From an uncultured Eubacteriales bacterium (lineage in GTDB: Bacteria; Bacillota; Clostridia; Christensenellales; UBA1242): a stretch of 64,000 bases of DNA. The stretch spans positions 9,762 through 73,761 of the forward strand of contig CARUPR010000009.1 of the NCBI GenBank assembly GCA_949077035.1, read 5' to 3'. This document shows, piece by piece, positions 7,935-14,895 of this stretch (the first letter of the stretch is position 1; every line of letters starts with the position of its first letter). The notes beneath the pieces are model-generated. The model had not been told where the DNA came from. It was given only the letters and a program-made list of their open reading frames with translations, and made no database searches. A program made the translations under genes and the position numbers.

Positions 7935-8715
7935 AAAAAATATACCAATTTTTAAAGAAAAAAGATTTTTGTCTGCCTTTGTTGTAGGCATGGTTTTTGT
8001 GTTGGCAATTTTGGTTGACCAACTTACAAAAGGATTAATCATACCTGCATTTATTCCAAAAGTTGGCGACAGCATGAAAGTCTTGCCAAATATAATCAAT
8101 TTTATCTATGTAAAAAATTTTGGCGCTGCTTGGGGTATTTTTAAAAACAACACAATATTTTTGATTATTGTGACAATTTTAGGTATTGCTCTTATTGCAA
8201 CCTTTTATGTTGTGCGAATGGTCAAAATGGGAAATCGTGTTTCAATTTTATTTGCGGTTTCGACTGGTATGATGCTTGGCGGAGCGGTTGGAAATTTGGC
8301 GGATAGGTTGATATTTGGCTATGTCAGAGATTTTATCAATTTTGAATTTTTCAATTTTCCTGTCTTCAATTTTGCTGATACCTTTCTGACTATCGGAATT
8401 ATTCTTCTTATCATTTATATTCTTTTCTTTTACAACAAAGAAATGAAAGAAATGGAGGTTGAAGGGCAAAATAACACCAAAAAAAATGGGGCAGAAATAA
8501 GCGAGCCAGTTGAGTTTGAAAACAAGATTCAAGATGAAAACAAAGAAAATAAAGAAACAGAAGAAAACAAAGAAAATAAAGAAACAGAAGAAAACAAAGA
8601 AAATAAAGAAAAAGAAAAAAAGAGGGATAAAGACAGAAAAAGAATAAATTTAAATGACACAATCTGTCTTGTTGATACCGATGACGAAACTGACCAAGGA
8701 GAACAAAATGGTTAG
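7924..8715 (+). CDS. lspA: Lipoprotein signal peptidase II with a long charged tail
   Basis: LspA cleaves prolipoprotein signal peptides at the lipobox Cys within the membrane. The TTG start at 7924 follows GAGGGG. Four membrane helices occupy roughly residues 18-175. The conserved VDQLTK, the catalytic Asp pair in GNLADR and FNFADT, and YVRDFINF are present. Typical LspA proteins are 150-170 residues. This one has 263, because residues 180-263 form a charged tail built from KENKETEE repeats, probably cytoplasmic. It overlaps the next gene by 8 nt. The function is secure; the role of the tail is unknown. Confidence 0.93.
   Translation: MKNKKNIPIFKEKRFLSAFVVGMVFVLAILVDQLTKGLIIPAFIPKVGDSMKVLPNIINFIYVKNFGAAWGIFKNNTIFLIIVTILGIALIATFYVVRMVKMGNRVSILFAVSTGMMLGGAVGNLADRLIFGYVRDFINFEFFNFPVFNFADTFLTIGIILLIIYILFFYNKEMKEMEVEGQNNTKKNGAEISEPVEFENKIQDENKENKETEENKENKETEENKENKEKEKKRDKDRKRINLNDTICLVDTDDETDQGEQNG
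8536..8613 (+). repeat. In-frame tandem repeat in the lspA tail
   Basis: About three copies of a 27-nt unit (AACAAAGAAAATAAAGAAAC plus AGAAGAA) encode the NKENKETEE repeats. Near identity of the units points to recent slippage-driven expansion, so copy number probably varies between strains. Confidence 0.75.
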
Positions 8716-9613
8716 TGGTGTTTTTAAGGTTGACATGTCGGGTGAAAGGCTTGATAAATATCTTCAAAATAGGTTTAAAAATCTTAGCAGGTCAAGAATT
8801 AAAGAGCTTATTGACAATGGTCAAATTATGGTAAACGGGAAGACTGTCAAAGCGGGGGCGATTGTTCAGGAAGGGCAGGAAATAAGCTATCAATTTGAAG
8901 AAAATAAACCATTGGAAGTGGAAAGTGAAGATGTCGATTTTGAGATTGTTTATGAAGATAGTGACTTGCTTGTGATAAATAAACCGCAAGGGCTTGTTGT
9001 CCATCCTTGTTCTTCAACTAAAAATGGGACGCTTGTAAATGGGCTTTTGTTTAAAGTGAAAGATTTGAGCGGTATTAATGGCGTGCTTAGACCGGGCATT
9101 GTTCATAGGCTTGATAAAAACACTTCTGGGCTTATGATTGTTGCTAAAAATGACAATGCGCATACTTTTTTGGCAAAACAGATTGCTGAAAAAGAGCAGT
9201 TTAAGAGAAAATATATCGCACTTTGTGAAGGGCATTTTAAAAATAGTGAAGGCAGAATTGAAAGTTTTATTGCTCGTGACAAAAAAGATAGAAAAAAAAT
9301 GGCGGTCAGTGACAGCGGAAAGTTTGCAGTGACAAATTATAAGGTTTTGAAGACCTATCAAAAGTATGATTTGGTTGAGTTTTCGCTAGAAACGGGAAGG
9401 ACACATCAAATAAGGGTGCATTGCAAGATGCTTAATCATCCGATAGTTGGTGATGACGTTTATGGACATCAGATAAAGTCGCTTAAAGGTCAACTTCTTC
9501 ATTCGTATAGTTTAAGTTTTATTCATCCAAGCACAGGAAAGGTTATGCAATTTGAGGCAGGATTGCCTCCTCATTTTGAAGAGTTTTTAAAAATTCATTG
9601 CAAAAATCTGTGA
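8708..9613 (+). CDS. rluD: RluA/RluD-family pseudouridine synthase
   Basis: This enzyme isomerises uridines in 23S rRNA; RluD targets the helix 69 region. The 301-residue protein has an S4 domain at residues 10-65. The RluA catalytic domain follows, with the active-site motif HRLDKNTSGLMI that carries the catalytic Asp, and later GRTHQIRVH and HPIVGDDVYG. The ATG at 8708 has AAGGAG 7 nt upstream. An upstream in-frame ATG at 8654 lies inside lspA and has no ribosome binding site. lspA-rluD order is common in Bacillota. Assignment within the RluA/C/D group is by similarity only. Confidence 0.88.
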   Translation: MVSGVFKVDMSGERLDKYLQNRFKNLSRSRIKELIDNGQIMVNGKTVKAGAIVQEGQEISYQFEENKPLEVESEDVDFEIVYEDSDLLVINKPQGLVVHPCSSTKNGTLVNGLLFKVKDLSGINGVLRPGIVHRLDKNTSGLMIVAKNDNAHTFLAKQIAEKEQFKRKYIALCEGHFKNSEGRIESFIARDKKDRKKMAVSDSGKFAVTNYKVLKTYQKYDLVEFSLETGRTHQIRVHCKMLNHPIVGDDVYGHQIKSLKGQLLHSYSLSFIHPSTGKVMQFEAGLPPHFEEFLKIHCKNL

Positions 9614-9648
9614 AGCCTATAGCTTGATTATATTTTTTATGAAAAAAA

Positions 9649-9673
9649 AGCCAATATCAAATTGGCTTTTTTT
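9649..9673. terminator. Terminator after the sepF operon
   Basis: AGCCAAT / ATTGGCT with a 5-nt loop is flanked by A8 and T7, so it can serve both the sepF operon and the convergent gene at 9690-10070. Confidence 0.85.
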
Positions 9674-9689
9674 ATTTTTGAAACAAATA

Positions 9690-10070
9690 TTAACTGATAG
9701 ATTGAAATTCTGTGATTCCAATATGTCTTTTCTTTCTTTCAATTTCAATTAAACTTGAAATTAAATCTCTTACTTTATAAGGGTTTGCGATATGTCTAAG
9801 GTGGAAAGTAGGAGCATTGGCATCATTACTGTCAATAGCAACAGTGCCTGTCTTGAAAATTTTGTCACCCAAAGAAACTGTTAAGGTAACATCAAAGCAT
9901 CTGTAAACATTGATTTCGTCAATAATTGCAGATAAGAATCCTTTATGTCTAAAGAATTTTACCCATTCGCCTTCCTTCTTTACTATGTAATATCTATAAA
10001 ATGAAATTGGCAAACCAAAATGTCTTTTTCTATCATGCCAGATTACTTCGCAATCTTTATCAAATCTCAT
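9690..10070 (-). CDS. Small PH-like (bPH2-type) protein, uncharacterised
   Basis: This 126-residue cytosolic protein has the pattern of bacterial PH domains: FGLPISFYRYYI near the N-terminus, then FKTGTVAIDSND-PTFHLRHIANPYKVRDLI toward the C-terminus, ending in a basic helix. No membrane segment is present, whereas many bPH2 proteins are membrane-attached. AGGAGG precedes the ATG. It stands alone and convergent to the sepF operon. Function unknown; the domain call rests on pattern recognition. Confidence 0.6.
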   Translation of the reverse strand: MRFDKDCEVIWHDRKRHFGLPISFYRYYIVKKEGEWVKFFRHKGFLSAIIDEINVYRCFDVTLTVSLGDKIFKTGTVAIDSNDANAPTFHLRHIANPYKVRDLISSLIEIERKKRHIGITEFQSIS

Positions 10071-10197
10071 ATTTCCTCCTAAATATTTTATTAAATTAAA
10101 TTAAAAATATTACTAATAATATATTAGCAAGATTTTGATTAAATGTAAAGAGTTTTTTTAAAAAACTTAAAAATTTTTTTATTATTTAAATTGCTGA

Positions 10198-10266
10198 TTT
10201 TTAAAGCGATTTATTTTAAGAGAAGATACATTTTTTAAAGCGATTTATTTTAAGAAAAAATATATT
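10198..10266. repeat. Two-copy 34-bp AT-rich tandem repeat
   Basis: TTAAAGCGATTTATTTTAAG occurs twice with a 34-bp period (from 10201 and from 10235). It lies in the 305-bp intergenic stretch 10071-10375, which otherwise shows only AT-rich sequence and no clear promoter. Confidence 0.7.
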
Positions 10267-10375
10267 TTGTGAGGATGAAATTTGATAAATATTAAATTTT
10301 TTTAAATTTTTTGTCTTTATTTGTCTTTGATAAATATTTATATTTTATTAATCCATTCTAATTGTGGAGGTTGAA

Positions 10376-11281
10376 ATGAAAACAAAAAAAGTATTTTTAT
10401 CTTTTGCCATTATTTTTATGGTAGCACTTCTATTGATTGGTGGAATTAATGGAGGAATTAAAAGAAAGCCTATTGAGGTCCGAGAGATGGCAAATGCCCA
10501 AGTTATTGAATATGAAGAGGGTGATGACTTAGATGGTGTCAATAAGGATGATGATTTAGAAAGTATCATTAAAGACGAAAAATTCAGTTATGGCGGCCAA
10601 ACTGAGAACAATGAAAGCAGTGATGTAAAGAATATTGAAAACCAAATTTCAAGAAATTCTTTGCAAAAGGTTTCTGCAGAAAGTGTGCCAGAAGATATCA
10701 CAATCTGCATTTTTGGCAATGCAAAATTAAGTTTGTCACCAGATAGAGCAAAAATTTCTGCTTGTATTCAATTTTTAGATACCGAACTTGACAAAGCAAA
10801 GGAAAACAATTTTCAAGCTTTTGAAAAATTGATTGAAGCACTTAAAGAAATTGGAATTGAAGAAAGTGCAATCACATTGACACATTTTAATTGTCATCCA
10901 AACTACAACTATGATTGCGGCAGAAAAATTGTTGGTTATTACAGCACAACATCTTTCACAGTCAAAGTTGAAGCGCTTGACAAGATTAAAGATTGTGTAA
11001 GTGTGATGACTGCAAATGGCGTGACAGAAATAAATGATATCGTTTATGAGGTTTCAAATCTTGATGAAGAATATTCAAACGCATTACAAAAGGCTGTTGA
11101 AAATTCTAGAGAAAAGGCAAGCAAGCTTTTAAATCGTGACGATTTGAGAATTGTAAGCGTAAAAGAAGAGCACGTATATTCTTGCAATACTCTTTATAGA
11201 GCCTATGCTGGCGATATGTCTGCCTCTGATTTGGTGGGCAAAATTGAAGTTGAAGCAAGAGTTCTTGTCGAATTTAACTAA
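10376..11281 (+). CDS. SIMPL-domain (DUF541) protein with N-terminal membrane anchor
   Basis: The 301-residue protein has one hydrophobic segment near residues 5-23 (signal anchor or signal peptide). An acidic linker follows, then from about residue 105 a SIMPL/DUF541 domain: ITICIFGNAKLSLSPDRAKI, a long amphipathic helix and a C-terminal EVEARVLVEF. Such proteins are secreted or periplasmic-side and mostly uncharacterised; some form oligomeric rings. GGAGG lies 5 nt before the ATG at 10376. An in-frame GTG at 10364 would overlap the ribosome binding site and is rejected. Monocistronic. Confidence 0.8.
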   Translation: MKTKKVFLSFAIIFMVALLLIGGINGGIKRKPIEVREMANAQVIEYEEGDDLDGVNKDDDLESIIKDEKFSYGGQTENNESSDVKNIENQISRNSLQKVSAESVPEDITICIFGNAKLSLSPDRAKISACIQFLDTELDKAKENNFQAFEKLIEALKEIGIEESAITLTHFNCHPNYNYDCGRKIVGYYSTTSFTVKVEALDKIKDCVSVMTANGVTEINDIVYEVSNLDEEYSNALQKAVENSREKASKLLNRDDLRIVSVKEEHVYSCNTLYRAYAGDMSASDLVGKIEVEARVLVEFN

Positions 11282-11369
11282 TTATTAGTTTGATTTTAAA
11301 ACACATCTTATTTAATAAGTGGTTTGATTTTATAAACTTATTTGCTTTTATAAAGATATAATTAGAAAA

Positions 11370-11397
11370 AATCCACCGGCTTAGCCGGTGGATTTTC
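11370..11397. terminator. Strong bidirectional terminator
   Basis: ATCCACCGGC / GCCGGTGGAT with a TTA loop, T4 on the plus side and T6 on the minus side, is the most GC-rich stem in the neighbourhood. Its outer stem AATCCACC/GGTGGATT is the same as in the terminator at 22-49. Confidence 0.85.
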
Positions 11398-11442
11398 ATT
11401 GTTACAGAAAACAACCGATTTAACCCGTGGTTTTCTATAACA

Positions 11443-11492
11443 AAAATAAAACACCCAACCAAGTCGAAGTTGACTAATGTTAAGTGTTTTAG
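11443..11492 (-). terminator. Terminator after the coiled-coil gene
   Basis: Read on the minus strand, AAAACAC(TT)AAC pairs with GTT(GG)GTGTTTT, followed by a T-rich tract. It lies 49 nt after the stop of the gene at 11541-12329. A further hairpin (11407-11437, AGAAAACAACC / GGTTTTCT) lies between this one and the bidirectional terminator. Confidence 0.6.
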
Positions 11493-11540
11493 CCGAATTT
11501 TAAGTTTGAAAAGTTGCAGACTTTGTTTTAGCAAAAGTTA

Positions 11541-12329
11541 TTATACTCTTTCAATATCAACGCTGTCTTTAAATTGTTGAATAAGGGCAAGTTGATTTTT
11601 TTGTAACACCATTTTCGCTTCATTATAAATAAACCTATAAGCAGTGGCAATAGTTCCATTTGGTTCTGCATAATTATAATATCTAGCGTCACTGTCATAT
11701 TCACCTTTATTTTTAAGCGCCTCATTTATAACATCGTTGACTTCTTTTGAATCAAGATTTTTTAATATAACATTTACTACATTATCCACTTCTATTTTTT
11801 TAATTTCTTTTAAAAGATTATCTCTTTGCTTTCTCAACTCATTAAAATCAATCTGCTCTTTTGAAATATATTCATCATACTTTTCTTTATTTTCTAAAAT
11901 TTCTTCATCTTTTTCAATCTGTTCCTCAAAATCACGATTATCTAATGATTTCTGATAAATTAATTTCTCTAAAGTTTTGATTTTATCTTCTTTTTCTTTA
12001 GTAGTAGATTTGAAAAATGTCTTTTTAGCTTTCAATTCATTAATTGTATTTTGAGTTTCTTCAATAAATTTTTTATTATACTCTATTGATTGATAAGATG
12101 ATTCAATTTCATTTTCAATTTTTTTAAAATCAGATTCATCACGATAATAAAACTCAATTCCACCAGACATAAAGATGTCTGCTTCAATTAAATAGGCTTT
12201 ATCATAAAAACCATCATGTTCTCTTAGTTTTTCATTAGCAGGCGCAAATTTATCTTTCAAATTTTGATATTCGCTATTATCTTTTAAATACTCCTTTAAT
12301 TTCTCATCTAAAAAATATCTAAATAACAT
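11541..12329 (-). CDS. Coiled-coil protein of unknown function
   Basis: The 262-residue soluble protein is not recognised. Residues about 75-190 are strongly heptad-like and rich in Glu/Lys, so a long coiled coil is expected. The N-terminal 70 residues (DGFYDKAYLIEADIF, GGIEFYYRDESDF) and the C-terminal 50 look globular. The ATG at 12329 is preceded by GGGAGGAA; the longer frame to 12377 lacks such a site. It follows, after a terminator, another unknown gene on the same strand. The pair could be a functional unit, but no motif says which. Confidence 0.6.
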   Translation of the reverse strand: MLFRYFLDEKLKEYLKDNSEYQNLKDKFAPANEKLREHDGFYDKAYLIEADIFMSGGIEFYYRDESDFKKIENEIESSYQSIEYNKKFIEETQNTINELKAKKTFFKSTTKEKEDKIKTLEKLIYQKSLDNRDFEEQIEKDEEILENKEKYDEYISKEQIDFNELRKQRDNLLKEIKKIEVDNVVNVILKNLDSKEVNDVINEALKNKGEYDSDARYYNYAEPNGTIATAYRFIYNEAKMVLQKNQLALIQQFKDSVDIERV

Positions 12330-12457
12330 ATTTCCTCCCATTTTTTTTATAATATCGCATTTTATATAAAAATGCAATAGAATAATAAAGTTTTAATATA
12401 ATATCAAATTGCAACCTTATATAATTTTGAACTATCCGATGGTTTTATATTACAAAA

Positions 12458-12487
12458 AAAAGATAGAAAATAAATCTATCTTTTTTT
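12458..12487 (-). terminator. Terminator after the DUF6273-like gene
   Basis: AAGATAG / CTATCTT with an AT loop and a T run on the minus strand (also T7 on the plus strand). It is 12-40 nt after the stop of the gene at 12499-13632 and uncouples it from the next gene. Confidence 0.75.
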
Positions 12488-12498
12488 GTTTTGAATAA

Positions 12499-13632
12499 TT
12501 AAATTTCAATATCAATTTCTTCGTCATTATTATTTTTTGAATTTTCATTTTCTGAATTATCCTTTGACAAATCAATTGTTTTTGTGATTTCTTTTTCAAA
12601 AACTTCATGAAGAAATCCCATTCCTTCAAAATTGCCGCCACCTAATAATTCAAAATCTGGGTTGTCGCCTTCACGCTCGATATTCATATTTATGCTGTTT
12701 AACATACCGCGAAGTGTGCAGTTTTGCCATAAATTCTTTGTTTCGTCAAAGTCTTCCATTGTAAGAAATGGTATGCCGCCAACTATAACAAATTCACTTT
12801 CAATCATAAGGAAATCATCTTTGCCATTTCCTTTTGGATTGATTGAAGTAGGCAGTTTATCCCAGTTTTTGATAACCCATCTTATTGGCTCTACCTTATA
12901 CCAAGAATAGGTGCCAGTTTTTCCAATCTTAGGACCAGAATAATAATCATAACCATAATAAGTTTCATCAAAGCCAAAACTTTGGCTATTCTTTATTTGA
13001 CCATATACATATAGCTGCCCATCAATTGAATACTCTTGCCATTTTTGATATGTTTTAGTTTTATTATCATATCTTCCTGTATATGAGTTGTCAGTCTTTA
13101 TTGCACCCAATTCTTCAGGAGTTTTGCCTTGAAACTCATTTTTATATGAGAAAGGATACTCTGCAAATTCAATTATTGCTTGGTCAAAAGGTTCTCTTCC
13201 ATAATCACTAGGCCAATCCCAGTGACGGAAAGGATATGCTTTTTCAACTTTTATTTTAAAGTGGTTGCAAGCATCAAGAGAAAGTTTTGTATAAGGAGCA
13301 GCACCTTCTCTTGCTTGATTGATAGAATATGCTTCAAAATCGCGGTCGTGTATTAATTTATGATATTTTTTTAAGGTTGAGCGGGTCAAGCGAGCACATC
13401 CATTATTAGATTCTTTTTCCACTCCGTTTGCAAAAGCGAAATCAGACAAATGTTTGCATTTTATTCTTTTTGTTTCTGCTTCATCAACAAAGATATAGTC
13501 TGTTGTTTTGAGATGGGGTGCAGGGTCCTTGCTTTTTGGCAAACCTAAGTATCTATAATCCAAATCTCCTGCATCGAAGTTGTCAATTGTTGTTGGTAGG
13601 ATGAAATCTTTATATAATTTTTTATTAGTCAT
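12499..13632 (-). CDS. DUF6273-like protein
   Basis: The 377-residue protein lacks a signal peptide and membrane segments. Residues about 235-325 carry the DUF6273-like pattern: WYKVEPIRWVI, a hydrophobic LMIESEFVIVGGIPF and WQNCTLRGMLN, as in clostridial proteins that often have this module next to surface or repeat domains. The N-terminal half is Asp/Tyr-rich and unrecognised; the C-terminal 30 residues are acidic and Asn-rich. AGGAG precedes the ATG. Function unknown. Its position beside an unrelated coiled-coil gene, both with similar 3' flanks, suggests an accessory pair. Confidence 0.6.
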   Translation of the reverse strand: MTNKKLYKDFILPTTIDNFDAGDLDYRYLGLPKSKDPAPHLKTTDYIFVDEAETKRIKCKHLSDFAFANGVEKESNNGCARLTRSTLKKYHKLIHDRDFEAYSINQAREGAAPYTKLSLDACNHFKIKVEKAYPFRHWDWPSDYGREPFDQAIIEFAEYPFSYKNEFQGKTPEELGAIKTDNSYTGRYDNKTKTYQKWQEYSIDGQLYVYGQIKNSQSFGFDETYYGYDYYSGPKIGKTGTYSWYKVEPIRWVIKNWDKLPTSINPKGNGKDDFLMIESEFVIVGGIPFLTMEDFDETKNLWQNCTLRGMLNSINMNIEREGDNPDFELLGGGNFEGMGFLHEVFEKEITKTIDLSKDNSENENSKNNNDEEIDIEI

Positions 13633-13934
13633 AGCTTTTACTCCTATTTCTATAATTTATTATAATGTAAAAATCATAAAAAATCAATATCTAAATTTGA
13701 TTTAATAAAATAATAGCAAGATATGATGGAGGAATTTTATTAAAAAGTCATATTATCATATTTGAAAATGTATATTTAATTTAGGACAACCTTTGCTGCG
13801 GTAATATTGTTTTATTGAATATTGTTTGATATTTAAGTTGTGTTGCGGTCATTGGGTGTTTATGTAAGGCTTGAAAATTGTTTGGTTGAAAGCTTTGTTA
13901 AAAAGCTATTATTTAAATTAAAAGGGGAGGTAAA
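13633..13934. other. 302-bp divergent intergenic region
   Basis: AT-rich spacer between the DUF6273-like gene and uppP. A weak TTGAAA (13886-13891) and TATTAT (13907-13912) have only a 15-bp spacer, so the uppP promoter is not certain. No hairpin, RNA gene or repeat was seen. Confidence 0.35.
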
Positions 13935-14693
13935 ATGTCAATAGCGGTTTTAGTCTTATTGGGGCTTGTGCAAGGACTTTGTGAATTTTTGCCTATTTCT
14001 TCAAGTGGTCATTTGGTGCTCCTTTCAAAAATATTTGGCGTTGAGGATAGTTTGTTTGTAAGCATTATACTTCATGTTGCAACCCTTCTTTCTGTTGTTA
14101 TTGTCTTGCGTAAGGAAATTTTTTATTGCATCCGCCACCCATTATCAGAACTGTCAATGAAGATTGTTGTTTCAACCATCTTTACCTGCGTGATTGCAAT
14201 CGTTCTTATGCCTTTTATCACCGCCTCTTTTGAAGGTATGATGTTGCCTGTTGCCTTCTTTGCCAGTGCTGTCTTATTGTTTTTGTCGCAAAGATTATCA
14301 AGCAGGCAGGACAAGATTAATTTAAAGAGGGCGGGAATAATCGGCATTGCACAGGGACTTGCCGTCTTTCCTGGTTTGTCGCGTTCTGGAACAACCATTG
14401 CAACAGGGTTGATGGCTGGCGCAAACAGAGAAGAATGTGCAAAGTTTTCTTTTTTGATAAGTTTGCCGATAATACTGGGGTCACTTATCCTTGAAATTAT
14501 TAAAATTTCCACCCATGCCGAAGTGATATCTGTAAACTGGGTGGGTTTGGCTCTTGCATTTGTTATCGCTTTTGTTGTTGGAGTCGCAACAATCAAATTT
14601 ATGATTAATCTGACAGCAAAACTCAACTTTAAATACTTTACTTTTTATTTAATTTTGATTGCAATAATTTCTGCAATTGTGTTATGGTATTAA
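13935..14693 (+). CDS. uppP: Undecaprenyl-diphosphatase UppP
   Basis: UppP dephosphorylates undecaprenyl diphosphate outside the membrane to recycle the wall-lipid carrier. The 252-residue polytopic protein (about seven to eight helices) carries both hallmark regions: GLVQGLCEFLPISSSGHLVL at residues 9-28 and PGLSRSGTTIATG in the middle, with the catalytic Glu, His and Arg. Some family members give bacitracin resistance. GGGGAGG precedes the ATG. Monocistronic. Confidence 0.95.
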   Translation: MSIAVLVLLGLVQGLCEFLPISSSGHLVLLSKIFGVEDSLFVSIILHVATLLSVVIVLRKEIFYCIRHPLSELSMKIVVSTIFTCVIAIVLMPFITASFEGMMLPVAFFASAVLLFLSQRLSSRQDKINLKRAGIIGIAQGLAVFPGLSRSGTTIATGLMAGANREECAKFSFLISLPIILGSLILEIIKISTHAEVISVNWVGLALAFVIAFVVGVATIKFMINLTAKLNFKYFTFYLILIAIISAIVLWY

Positions 14694-14738
14694 TATGAAA
14701 AAAAGAAATAAAATAAGATATATAAGTAGGCTGTCATA

Positions 14739-14852
14739 ATAAGCTTTGAATATATCCGCATAAGTTTTGAATATATCCGCTTTAAAAAAGAATAATGTTA
14801 AATTTGATTTAAATTTGATTTAAATTTGATTTAAATTTGATTTAATTTTGAT
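14739..14852. repeat. Tandem repeats upstream of the P-type ATPase
   Basis: Two adjacent blocks are present. A 21-bp unit occurs twice with one mismatch (14739-14759, 14760-14780). A perfect 11-bp unit AAATTTGATTT is repeated four times from 14800, with a degenerate fifth. The second block is a likely slippage-prone tract just upstream of the ATPase leader. Confidence 0.8.
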
Positions 14853-14895
14853 TAAGCTTAAGAGAAACTAAAATAATATATTAAAAGGAAATATC

